Source: Bettongia penicillata ogilbyi (lineage: Eukaryota > Chordata > Mammalia > Diprotodontia > Potoroidae). From it: a stretch of 64,000 nt of DNA. Positions 33,227 to 42,120 of the stretch are shown here, in pieces. How positions within the stretch are numbered: the stretch's first letter is position 1; each line of letters starts with the position of its first letter. Made by a program: the position numbers and the translations under genes. The notes beneath the pieces are model-generated. The model was not told the origin of the DNA. It did not search any database and worked only from the letters and a program-made list of their open reading frames with translations. Location of the stretch: contig JAJHZJ010000335.1 of the NCBI GenBank assembly GCA_023548195.1, positions 7,015,677 through 7,079,676 on the forward strand, written 5' to 3'.

Positions 33227-33666
33227 TGTCTACCTGAAAATTTGGTTAAGAAAAAGGCAAACAGGCTAAATGCATACAGTTTATTCCCTTAAAGCTAGCA
33301 GTTACATGATCATGGAGCCAGAAAAACTTCTGACTGCCTGATGGAAGAATGACCAGGCTTAAATACACTTTATCATGAGAAAGGAGCTTTCTTAGTTGAA
33401 TAAGTTGTAAATTCAGTGAGACAAGACAATGAACAAAGTAGTATCAGTTGGAATTTATGATTCCAGGATGTCTGGATTTCCTCTATATAGCATATGTCTC
33501 TGTGATACAAGATAAGGAAAAATTCCACCACTCTGGTTGCAGGCATCCTGTAATAAACAGGTCTTTGAAATAGCTGAAACAGAAAAGAGCACTTTTAGAA
33601 CAAAGCAAAGCAGTCTGATTGATTAGTTCAAGCTTGGGCCCAAGCTTGGATAATAAATGATTATCA
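33227..33666 (-). repeat. 5' LTR of the minus-strand element
   Basis: Begins TGATAATCATTTATTATCC at 33666 (minus) and ends with CA at 33228-33227. TATA-like TATTTAAG is at 33365-33358 and AATAAA at 33285-33280, giving a plausible U3-R-U5 layout with short R. An alternative inner end is the CA at 33236-33235. Confidence 0.85.
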
Positions 33667-33755
33667 ATATGTATACAGATATACACACATATACATGTAC
33701 ACATATATACATATACACATATGTATATGTGTGTGTGTATATACATACAGCCCCA
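33667..33755. repeat. TA/CA/TG alternating tract, right flank of the LTR element
   Basis: 'atatgtatacagatatacac' and similar sequence, matching in character the array on the left flank at 27310-27479. Confidence 0.9.
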
Positions 33756-33919
33756 GTGTCTTGCCACTGGATTCTGATGAGTCTTGAGGAAAGAGGGACA
33801 GATCACTTCAATCTAATTCACTTGCAAGTCAAACCATTGACTTTTGTTCTCATTGACCCTCTTTGAGAGTAAGAGCAGAGGGTCCCACAACAATCCCCTC
33901 AAGGTCCACTTGGACAGTA

Positions 33920-34335
33920 TTATTGTCTCTTTTTGCAGATAAGGACACTGAGGATCAGAGATGGCAAATGACTTGCCCAAAGTGACCTCAGTGTCAATAT
34001 CAGGAGTAGCAACCTGACTCCCATTCCTGACTCCCAGGCCAGGGATTTTTCCAGGATCCTGCTCCACCTACTTCCTGGTTCCCTCTTTATAGGGATAAGA
34101 GTGGATAAGAGGGGTAAGAGTGACAGCAGCTAACCCCATGGATTCTCAGCCTTCCAGCCCACTCAAAGAAGTTAAGTGACTTGACTAAGGTCACACAAGT
34201 AGTAAGTATGAGAGTTGAGACTTAAATGCAGGTCTTCTGACTTCTGCCCAAAGAAAGTTGATCAAACAAGCATTTATTAAGCACCTACTCTACATGTGGC
34301 CCAGAGTTAGGCAACTGATGCTCTTAGACAAGCCG
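33920..34335 (-). mobile_element. Antisense CORE-SINE fragments and L2 end
   Basis: 33920-34060 ('gcagataaggacactgagga'), 34150-34260 ('aagttaagtgacttgactaa', 'ggtcacacaagtagtaagta') and the L2 end 34265-34335 ('aagcatttattaagcaccta'). Confidence 0.75.
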
Positions 34336-34499
34336 GGTTATCTTTTTTTCCACCTCCTGAGGTGTAGCTACTGATTAGGTATTTCAGCTGGAAGTAAAGA
34401 GAGAAATTACCTGAAATCAATCCCAATCAAGGCACGCCAGGCTCCTCGGAGAGTCTCGTTAGCCCTTTCTTCTCTTCATCCCATCACTTACTCCTGCAG

Positions 34500-34735
34500 T
34501 CATAACAATAAGAACAGACATTTATAGAGAGCTTGGAAGGCTGGCGAAGTGCTTCACATACCTGCTATCACTTGGGCCTTACCACAAGCCTGTCAGGAAG
34601 GTTCTACAAGGGATTATTTGTTCCCATTTTCTACATGAGGAAACTGAGACTTACGTAAATGTTTGAAGCAGGATTTGAACCCAAGTCTAAATCCACTGTT
34701 CTACCCCCATGTCAGGCTGTGCAATCGTAGAAAAA
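34500..34735 (-). mobile_element. CORE-SINE (MIR/Ther1 type), full length, antisense
   Basis: 'aacagacatttatagagagc', 'gcgaagtgcttcacatacct', 'ctacatgaggaaactgagac' and 'gcaggatttgaacccaagtc' in antisense order. Confidence 0.85.
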
Positions 34736-34809
34736 AAAGCATGTGGGAGATAAGTGGACTCTTTTAGACAACCAGGTTTCTGGAAGTCCACAGGAAAGGT
34801 AGGGATAGG

Positions 34810-34975
34810 GAGACACCAGCCTTTAGTAGAATGGAAGGCCCTTGAGGACAGGGTCTGTTTCACTCTTGGCTTTGTGTCTCCAGCATCCAGACCAGTACCT
34901 GGCGCATAGGGGAACCTTAATAAATGATTGTTATAGAGCACTGAATTGAATTGAATTGAATTAAACAACCCTGGG
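34810..34975 (+). mobile_element. L2 3' terminus, sense, with (TGAAT)n tail
   Basis: 'gaaggcccttgaggacaggg', 'gtacctggcgcataggggaa' and 'ccttaataaatgattgttat' end in four 'tgaat' repeats, a typical L2 tail. Confidence 0.85.
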
Positions 34976-35470
34976 TTATTTGGGTTGTGGAACTCTGGGA
35001 GATCTCCATTCCAGCCTTCATTCCTTTAAAATTTCATTTTAAAAATTATTCCTTAAATCTTCTAATAGTTACAGAAATTGGAAGGGTGGGTCTATTTCAA
35101 AGGGCAAGTAGCTGTCTGGGAGTTCTCAATTTAGATCCAACACTTTCAGGGCTCTGAAAGTGATGCTTTATTCCTCTGGTTTCTAGCTCAGCCTCTAAAG
35201 TGGGATTTCCCTGGGTTCATTCTCTCCCTAGGTAGAGTAGTCATTTTGTGCTTTGAGATGCTCTCATGTAGAACTAACTGATGGCATACTGGACTGGAAA
35301 GGGGACCAAGAGGCAGGTCTCACCTCTTGAGCTGTCTTTCCATGCTCCTGGCTTTGGGTGCCTTCCTCCAGAACCCCTAACCCACATTGTAAATATTCTC
35401 AGGATGCCTCCATGCTTCTGCTCTCAGGGTGAAAGTCATGCAAAGATCTTAGCAGAAGTAGGATAGACTT
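34976..35470. other. Unassigned sequence, no gene seen
   Basis: Contains a plus frame of 61 codons (35281-35466) without recognisable features. Confidence 0.45.
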
Positions 35471-35474
35471 CATT

Positions 35475-35650
35475 GGTACTGGCCTGGGAGCCAGGAGCCC
35501 CAATGTTGAGTCCCAACACTTGAGTGACTAAGTCACTTTTCCCATTAGGGCCTCAGTATTAGTACTGATTATGAAGAGATTAGGTGAGATGATCCCAAAG
35601 ATCCGCTCCAGTTCTAGCATTCATTGACTTTGAGCTTCATTTTTCAGGTC
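35475..35650 (+). mobile_element. CORE-SINE, sense, worn
   Basis: 'actggcctgggagccaggag' to 'gatccgctccagttctagca', a sense copy of the 'ttccagctct' tail type. Confidence 0.7.
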
Positions 35651-35734
35651 TCTACAGTGGGCATAAGAGCCCTGACCTGCTTATCCCATAAGGGTTATCA
35701 AGAGGATTTTATGGGACAAGATATTTCATGTACT

Positions 35735-35963
35735 TGGACAGTTAGAATACTGGGCCTGGAGTCAGGAAGATCTGAGTTGAAATCTGGCCTCAGACATTTA
35801 CTAGCTGTATGATGGGGCAAGTCACTTCACCCTGTTTGCCTCAGTTTCTTCATCTGTAAAATGATCTAGGAAGGAAATGGCAAATCACTCCAGTATCTTT
35901 CCAAAAAAACTCAAAATGGAGTCATGAAGAGTCAGACATGACTGAAACAACTGGATAACAACA
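35735..35963 (+). mobile_element. tRNA/RTE-type SINE, sense
   Basis: 'ctgggcctggagtcaggaag', 'atctgagttgaaatctggcc', 'gtttgcctcagtttcttcat' and tail 'gaaacaactggataacaaca'. Confidence 0.88.
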
Positions 35964-35989
35964 TGTGAAATACTTGAAAAATGATGAAT

Positions 35990-36485
35990 CTTTATAAAAA
36001 TACCAGATCTGGCTACTGGATTATTTTTCCTCAGTGGCATCTGTTTTCTAACAGAGAATCACAGGGCAAGGGAAATGTTCAACCCAAAGGAATGAATCAT
36101 TAATGGTAGCACTTCAGGCACAGTGACATTGGTGGGGAAAGGGTTGAGAGATGGACCTAGGAAGGAGACGTTTGTAAGTAGCCTCTAAATGATACCAAAC
36201 AGGCAAGCATTAGATGGCTCCTAAGCCATGAGGAAGGTGGAGGCCAAAACAAATAGGCCAGATGACATCCTCTTTAGTTTGTTGGTCACTGACTTTTCTG
36301 AGGGAATGGTCCCTCGGGAACAGAGCTGTAACCAGGGTGAGGCAAGCAGGCTTTTGGCATAGGGCACACACATGGCAGGGGTCATGTTTCTTCTCCAGTT
36401 TGACCTTAATGTCTGCCTCTAGCCTACTGTCTGTGTACTAATTGTCCCTCCTCCATTAGGCAACAAACTGCACAAGTGAAGTAAC
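35990..36485. other. Unassigned sequence, no gene seen
   Basis: Unique-looking sequence with no open frame or repeat recognised. Confidence 0.5.
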
Positions 36486-36489
36486 TCCA

Positions 36490-36585
36490 GTTGTTTCTAA
36501 TCTTTACATGCTCAGCTCTAAGCTGAAGGTCTGGCACCCAGCAGGCATTTAATAAATGTTTGTCTGTTGAATAGAAGGGCCAGGG
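36490..36585 (+). mobile_element. L2 3' terminus, sense
   Basis: 'aggtctggcacccagcaggc' then 'atttaataaatgtttgtctg'. Confidence 0.75.
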
Positions 36586-36783
36586 ATGGTTAGTAGGCCA
36601 GGCATCTGGGAGCAGAAAGACAATGATTTCTAGAGACAGGGATTTCTAGTATTCTTTCTCCAGGCCTTTCTAGGTCACAGGACTTCAGAGGAAATATCCA
36701 TCAGCAACAGTGGCAGGCTGCTAAATCCATTCTTCTTATCTAGAGTAAACAGTACAGGTCTCATTGGCTGCTGCTTGCAACTG

Positions 36784-36879
<96 letters not shown>

Positions 36880-36931
36880 GAGAGAGAGAGGAGAGAGAGA
36901 GAGGAGAGAGAGAGAGAGGAGAGAGAGAGAG

Positions 36932-36990
<59 letters not shown>

Positions 36991-37115
36991 GAGAGAGAGA
37001 GAGAGAGGAGAGAGAGAGAGTGCCAGAGACAGAAATAGAGACACAGAGAGAGACAGACAGAGACACAGAGGGAGACACAGAGAGAGAGACATAGACAGAC
37101 AGACAGAGACAAAGA
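36784..37115. repeat. Long (GA)n polypurine array grading into GACA repeats
   Basis: About 235 bases of GA units punctuated by GGA (36784-37020), followed by impure GACAGA/GACACA sequence. The long SLSLSL and RERERE frames on both strands are artefacts. Confidence 0.98.
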
Positions 37116-37206
37116 CAGAGTGACAAAAAGACAGGGACCTCCTCTCTACTTCTCTCCTCCTTCCTATTCCTGTCTCCCATACTCTTTGCTCCTCCTTCCT
37201 TTGAAT

Positions 37207-37405
37207 TGTAGATTTAGAGCTAGAAGGACACTTAAAAGCTATTGAGTCAAACCTCATTTTACAGATGAGGAAACTGAGGTCAAGAGGTCAGCCAAGCGGC
37301 TTGCCCAAGGTCACACAACTGTTAAATGTCTGGGGCAAGATTTGAATTCAGATCATCCTAGCTTCAAGTTTAATACTCTATCTAGAATGTTGCCTGGCTT
37401 TTTCT
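37207..37405 (-). mobile_element. CORE-SINE, antisense
   Basis: 'gatttagagctagaaggaca', 'cagatgaggaaactgaggtc' and 'gcccaaggtcacacaactgt' in antisense order, nearly complete. Confidence 0.88.
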
Positions 37406-37760
37406 TCCTCCCTTCCCTTTCCTACCTCTTCTTCCTTTCCTTTCCTGGTGTTTTCCCTTAAATACCCTGTTTTCATAAAATCTGGATTGATGTCACTTCA
37501 TTTAATCCTTAGGAGCACTTTTACAACCTCCCTGAGAAGTCATTTAATCTCTGGACCCCATAATGATGGGGAGCACATTACATCCATCACTACATTTTTG
37601 AATAGTTCTATTTCTTGGGACATTACACATGTTTCAGCCCCAGGTCACACTTGGAGAGGAACAGGGAGAGAATTTGAGACCCACAACAGAAAAGACCCTT
37701 GTCTCATAACTACTTTAATTCCCCCTTTAGAAAGAGTTGGTGTAATGCAGAATATTACCT
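37406..37760. other. Unassigned sequence, no gene seen
   Basis: Plus frame 37448-37822 (124 codons) starts here and runs into a SINE. It shows no domain and I treat it as chance. Confidence 0.45.
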
Positions 37761-37762
37761 AT

Positions 37763-38006
37763 GGGACAGCTAGGTGGCGCCATAGTGTATATAGAACCGA
37801 GCTTGGAATCCAGAAGACCTAAGTTGAAATATGAGCTCAGACAATTATTAGCTGTGTGACCCTGGATAAGTCATTTAGACCTGTTTGCCTCAGTTTCCTC
37901 ATCTGTAAAATGAGCTGGAGAAGAAAATGGCAAACCACTCCAGTATCTTTGCCAAGAAAACCCCATAAAGAGTCGGACATAACTGAAAAATGACCGAACA
38001 ATAACA
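37763..38006 (+). mobile_element. tRNA/RTE-type SINE, full length, sense
   Basis: Head 'gggacagctaggtggcgcca', 'gctgtgtgaccctggataag', 'gtttgcctcagtttcctcat', 'gcaaaccactccagtatctt' and tail 'gaccgaacaataaca'. One of the best-preserved copies here. Confidence 0.93.
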
Positions 38007-38338
38007 TGCATTTTATCTTCCCCTTTCCTAGGCTTGCTTTGACATCATTTCAATTGCTCTTTCTCCACAGCTTTAGCAGAGAGAAGCTCCATCCTGAGAG
38101 AGGGACTATATCTTATTCATCTCTGCATCTCCCTTGGTGCCCAACTGCTGTAAGTGTTTGTTAAATCAATGCTGAGTAAATTAACTGAGCTTAACCATAA
38201 TGAAATTCAGAGACTGAGGGAGCAGCCATCCTAAAGCCAATCAAAGTTCACCTCTGGGTCTTCACCTTCCCTGCCTCTGCTGGATTCAAGTTTTGTTGAC
38301 AAGATCATAGGAAAAGCAAACTAGGGCTGTTGGTTCCT
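38007..38338. other. Mostly unassigned, with an L2-like end
   Basis: 38085-38180 resembles a sense L2 end (ctctgcatctcccttggtgc, gtgtttgttaaatcaatgct). The remainder is unique. Confidence 0.45.
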
Positions 38339-38339
38339 C

Positions 38340-38500
38340 ATGGTTGGCGAGTCAACAGCATTTTATTAAGCGCTTACCATGTGTTAACTGCTGAGAATGT
38401 AAAGAAAGCCAAAACCAGCTCCTGCCTTGGAGAAGCTCCCATTTTAATGAGGGAGAAGATGGGCCAGCATCTTTGTACATGCAAGATATAGACAGTGTAA
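38340..38500 (-). mobile_element. L2 3' end, antisense
   Basis: 'cattttattaagcgcttacc', 'gaatgtaaagaaagccaaaa' and 'cattttaatgagggagaaga' in antisense order. Confidence 0.82.
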
Positions 38501-38574
38501 GTGTCCTTCCTTATACTCAGAACAGGACTGATCACACACAGTAGAGTCTATAGTAATTGCCTGTTGACTAATTA

Positions 38575-39110
38575 GAGCATTAGAATCATAGAATGTCAAA
38601 AGCAGAAGGCACTTTAGAACATGGAATGTTTGAGCTATAGGGGGGCATCGAACATGATTTCTTATTGAGAGCTGAAAAATAGCCTTAGAGCAACAATCAT
38701 AGAATGTTATCGCTAAAAAAGAATGTAGGAACCCAGGGAATTTAGAATTAGAAGGAACCCCAAAGGCCATCTTCCAAACTTCCATCATTTTATAGATTAA
38801 GAAACTGAAGCCCAGTGAGGTCAAGTGATTATATCAGTGAATATAAGTAAATCATATCAGTGGGATTTGAACTCTGGTCATCTGATCCTAGAATAGATGT
38901 TTTGAACCTTTTTTACGTCATGGACACTTTTGACAATCCAGTGAAACCTATTGCTTTCATCTCAGAATAAGGTTTTCAAATGCACAAAAATAAATTAATA
39001 GATTACAAAGGAAATCAATTATGTTGAAATATAGTCTCTAAAATATTTTTAGAAGTTTAAGGATGCCAGGTTAACAATTCCTGCTCTAGAACCCTTGCTA
39101 TTTTCACTGT
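38575..39110 (-). mobile_element. CORE-SINE copies, antisense, the second split by an hAT-like element
   Basis: An antisense tail (38585-38640) is followed by a fuller copy ('ttagaattagaaggaacccc', 'gattaagaaactgaagccca', 'gggatttgaactctggtcat'). Its head resumes at about 39088 ('gaacccttgctattttcact'). Confidence 0.75.
38891..39087. mobile_element. hAT-like miniature inverted-repeat element
   Basis: A 197-bp AT-rich block with imperfect terminal inverted repeats: 'tagatgttttgaacc' on the left and the complement of 'ggttaacaattcctg' on the right. It is bounded by 8-bp near-duplicates tcctagaa / ctctagaa, close to the hAT target preference around TCTAGA. There is no transposase. Confidence 0.55.
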
Positions 39111-39650
39111 AACAAGCTGAATGTCTTGAGTGTAAAAATGGAAAGAATGAGGATGGAGAGACTTTGCTCCTCTCTCCTCTCAGAAACTCTAGGGAAGTGT
39201 GGATGAATATGGGAGGAGGAGGAGAGGGGGAGCCTAGGAGAAGGGTGTGAGGAGGAGTCTGGCAGCTGCTCCCTCACAAAACTAGAAGGTGTGAGGCATG
39301 AAGAATTACACTTATTTGGAGAGGAACCACAAGAAATTTAAGGGAGGTTGGAATTACAAAGTCTTGTAGTTTTTAGGGTTGGTGGATAGGGAAGAGGTGG
39401 GAAGTTTGGGGGAAGTGTAAGAGGCAGTGTATGTGATGTGGAGGGAGATCTGACCCCTTCCCCTCTCCATCACATATCCAGTTTCCCTGTAGGCACAGAA
39501 ATGGTGTGGGAGATCCTAGAGACTCAACCTCTCAATAGTCTCCATAGTGTACATTTGTTGAGCTTTTGCCCAGAAAGCTCAGATAATTGTTTCTGGAATC
39601 CCTGCGCTGACCCTTCTGAGTCTTTGGGCTCAGTTTCCCTCACCTATAAG
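39111..39650. other. Unassigned sequence, no gene seen
   Basis: Unique-looking. A plus frame 39438-39686 (82 codons) ends in a SINE-like region and has no recognisable features. Confidence 0.45.
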
Positions 39651-39654
39651 ATAT

Positions 39655-39775
39655 TAATAATTGACATTTATACAGGGAATTGTTGAAGTTTGCAAAGCAC
39701 TTTGCTCACATGATCCCACTGGAGCTTCACAATTATCCCCCCTGTAAGGTAAGTATCAAAGTATTATTCCCATGG
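39655..39775 (-). mobile_element. CORE-SINE tail half, antisense
   Basis: 'ttgacatttatacagggaat' and 'tgcaaagcactttgctcaca' mark the antisense MIR tail. Confidence 0.75.
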
Positions 39776-39849
39776 TGTGATGGTTGAGGATAATAGGATT
39801 ATAGACCCAGAGCCAGAAAGGACCTTGGAGGTGCTAGAGTCCAACCCAC

Positions 39850-40532
39850 TGAAGTGGACATTATTCCTCCCTGGGCCTGAGGTTGAGAGATATCTGTTAG
39901 GTTACTGGGCAGGGTTGGATAACTTGCCTAGTAACAGTTTTTCTGTTGTTGGGCCCCTGTCAAAATGTTATTCCCCTTTGGTTTAATATCTGATGAATTG
40001 TTAACAGTCATTTTTGTTTAGTCCATTTGCATAGTAACCACCTGTGCCCCCCCTAATGTTAGACCCCCATTGCCAGGTAACCACCTGTGCCCCCCTAATG
40101 TTAGACCCCCATTGCCAGGTAACCACCTGTGCCCCCCTAATGTTAGCCAGGTAACCACCTTCTGCTGAGCCCCCTCCCCTTCCTGACAACTACTCTATGT
40201 TGAATGACAACCAGTCTTTGATTGGGTACCTCTCCTGGCACCTGTTTTCTGTTGGGGTCCTTTGCCTAGTAGCACCCTGACAACCCCCTCTGTTTTGGGG
40301 GCTCTTGCCTAACAACAAGCCCCCCTCTTGCTCTGTCAGAACTCTGTTTGTTTTGGAAACCACAAGGCTGTACCAAGAAGTGCCAAAATGCTTAAAATGC
40401 ACTCACCCACCTCAGTTCGGGGCTGTCTCCTCTCGGTCTCTCCATGAGGCAGCAGCCAGCTTGGCTAATAAATGAAGCTCTCAAAATTCCTAATTAACTT
40501 GCCTGTGATTTATTCTTGGTTCGTCCATTTCA
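39850..40532 (+). mobile_element. Solo LTR of an endogenous retrovirus, 683 bp
   Basis: Starts TGAAGTGGAC and ends GTCCATTTCA, an imperfect terminal inverted repeat with TG...CA ends. It is flanked by the 5-bp duplication cccac (39845-39849, 40533-40537) inside a CORE-SINE. It carries a 41-43-bp tandem repeat in the U3 part, AATAAA at 40467-40472, and a CT-rich 'ctgtctcctctcggtctctc' R/U5-like segment as in gammaretrovirus-type LTRs. No internal region is attached. A short minus frame over the repeats (40189-40001) is a repeat artefact. Confidence 0.9.
40034..40160. repeat. Tandem repeats in the solo LTR U3 (3+ units)
   Basis: Units start 'gtaaccacctgtgcccc' at 40034 (43 bp), 40077 (42 bp) and 40119 (32 bp, lacking 'acccccattg'), with a 10-bp start of a fourth at 40151. 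Each contains AACCAC and CACCTG motifs. Confidence 0.95.
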
Positions 40533-40689
40533 CCCACCTCATTTTATACAAGAGGAAGTTGAGGAAGAAAGGTTAAGTGACTTAGCCAGCTAGTAAATAT
40601 ATTAGATGCTATTTGAACCTAGGTTCTAGTTTTGCCTCCAGGACTAGAAAGTCTTTCATCAGTGCATGCTGCATCTCTGAACCTCAGTT

Positions 40690-41000
40690 TCTTCAACTCA
40701 AGAAAGAGCAAGATGGGTTAGATGCTGTTTGAGGTCTCTTTCAACTCTAAAATCCTCTGACTCATCCACTCACCAATACATCCATTCCATCCATCCATTC
40801 CTCCTTGTATCCTTCCCTTCTGTAAATTGACTTATCTTTCTTACTTCCTCCCTCCTTTTCCCTTCCCTTCTCTTTTCTCTTTCCCTCCTTCCCTTTCTCC
40901 TCTCCTCCTCTCTCTTTCCTCCTTTTTCTCTCTTCCTCTCTCTTCCCCCCATTGTTTCTCTCGCTCTGTTTCTCTCTACTTAACTTCTTCCTGTCATCCC
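40690..41000. repeat. SINE tail and polypyrimidine-rich stretch
   Basis: 40690-40765 holds a sense SINE end ('tttgaggtctctttcaactc'). 40840-40985 is CT-rich, giving low-complexity frames on both strands. Confidence 0.7.
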
Positions 41001-41318
41001 CTATTTGCTAATTAAAAGCAAATAATTACTGTATTTGTTTACAACTGAACCTAAACAAATTTGATATTGAGCCCTTTATGGGGAATTTTCTGCCTCACAT
41101 TTATATGCTCCTTTCCTATCCCAATCCCCATTCCCTTTCCCACTGCCCCTTCCCCAGGGGCCCATTGTATTCTGTCTGCTCTAGCTTGCTTTTCATGTCC
41201 ATGAAAGAAAGCTCTTGGTGCATAGAGTTGGGAGGGACCTTAGACCATGGAACATTTAATTTTAGAACATGGATAGACCTTAGAGCTCATTAAGTCTAAC
41301 CCTTTAGGATTATAGGAT
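41001..41318. other. Mostly unassigned; antisense SINE tail at its end
   Basis: 41225-41318 shows 'gttgggagggaccttagacc' and 'ttaattttagaacatggata', antisense tails. The rest is unique. Confidence 0.5.
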
Positions 41319-41319
41319 A

Positions 41320-41660
41320 ATCGATTTAGAGCTAGAAGGAATCTTCCACCTCCTGACTCTGGGCATTGTCATTGGCTCTCTTCCACATCTGGAACTCTCT
41401 TCCTCCTCATCTCCACCTCCTGGCTTCTTTGACTTCCTTTAAGCCTTTCCTAAAGTCCTGCCTTGTGTGTGAAGCTTTCCCCAATCCCTCTTGATGCTAA
41501 CGCCTTCCATACATCTCATTTGTGCCATAGTTGCCACATTCTCTCTCCCACTAGAACCTCCTTGAGGGCAGGATCAATACTTTTGCCTTTTTTCTGTTTC
41601 TCAGCACTTAGCTCAGTCCCTGGCACATGGTAAACACAATAAATTCTAGCTGTCCCCAAA
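41320..41660 (+). mobile_element. L2 3' UTR, sense
   Basis: 'acatctggaactctcttcct', 'tttaagcctttcctaaagtc', 'agaacctccttgagggcagg' and 'gtccctggcacatggtaaac' follow in the L2 order to the terminus. Confidence 0.85.
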
Positions 41661-41889
41661 AGGTGAGGACTTTAAATTAGTTGCTGCAATCCTCTTTTTC
41701 ACTTCAAAGAGCTCTCCTTTTAGTAATGGGGCATAAATTTTAGAGCTGGACCATAATTACCTTCCCTAATACAAGCTTCACTTCTTCCATCCTATGTATG
41801 TCTTTCACTCCCATGCAAAGTGAGTACGAACATCAGACCTCCTCTTGAGAGGGCTGTTAGACACAGGTGGAGTAGGTATCTCCTTAAAT

Positions 41890-42120
41890 ATCCTGGGGTC
41901 ATAGGGCCAAGGGCCACAGAACTAAATCTTGAAGGGAACTCAGAGGGCATTCCATTCAATCACCTTGCCTGACTGCTGAGAGAACTGTGAACCCCAGAGA
42001 GGTTGAGGGACCTGCCCATGGTCACCAGCAAGTGGAGGAGTAGGATTTGAATCCAAGTCTTTGGACTCCAAATCCTATGCTGTTTACACCATAGCCTGCT
42101 ACTTCTTGAAGATGCTTCCT
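41890..42120 (-). mobile_element. CORE-SINE, antisense
   Basis: 'aaatcttgaagggaactcag', 'acctgcccatggtcaccagc' and 'gtaggatttgaatccaagtc' in antisense order. Confidence 0.85.

Larger units (their letters stand above)
27480..33666 (-). mobile_element. Endogenous LTR retroelement, minus strand, non-coding interior
   Basis: Two ~440-bp direct repeats (LTRs) bound a 5.3-kb interior. On the minus strand the order is 5' LTR (33666-33227), a tRNA-His-like primer binding site 4 bases inside, interior, a polypurine tract, then 3' LTR (27917-27480). Over ~385 alignable LTR bases I count about 9 differences (~98% identity). The interior has no open frame above about 90 codons on either strand and no protease, RT, integrase or envelope motif. 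The largest minus frames (32798-32595, P/S/L-rich; 29724-29527) are not recognisable. The stretch 28.4-31.4 kb is strikingly AT-rich. It looks like a non-autonomous element that needed proteins from another retrovirus. Confidence 0.85.
39783..40690 (-). mobile_element. CORE-SINE, antisense, split by the solo LTR
   Basis: 'gagccagaaaggaccttgga' and 'tgctagagtccaacccac' stop at 39849. The continuation 'ctcattttatacaagaggaa' and 'gttaagtgacttagccagct' resumes at 40538. The two halves join into one SINE once the LTR and one copy of cccac are set aside. Confidence 0.85.

Noticed and set aside
27480..33666. Plus-strand orientation of the LTR element
   Set aside because: The polypurine tract, primer binding site, TATA-like and AATAAA motifs are in correct order only on the minus strand.
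36675..37257. Open frames up to 173 codons on both strands (SLSLSL / RERERE)
   Set aside because: They are translations of the (GA)n array, open in several frames on both strands, with no unique sequence of protein character.
37448..37822. Plus-strand frame of 124 codons
   Set aside because: It ends inside an RTE-type SINE and shows no recognisable motif or splice context.
40034..40160. CRISPR-like array
   Set aside because: Contiguous tandem units without spacers, inside an LTR of a mammalian genome.
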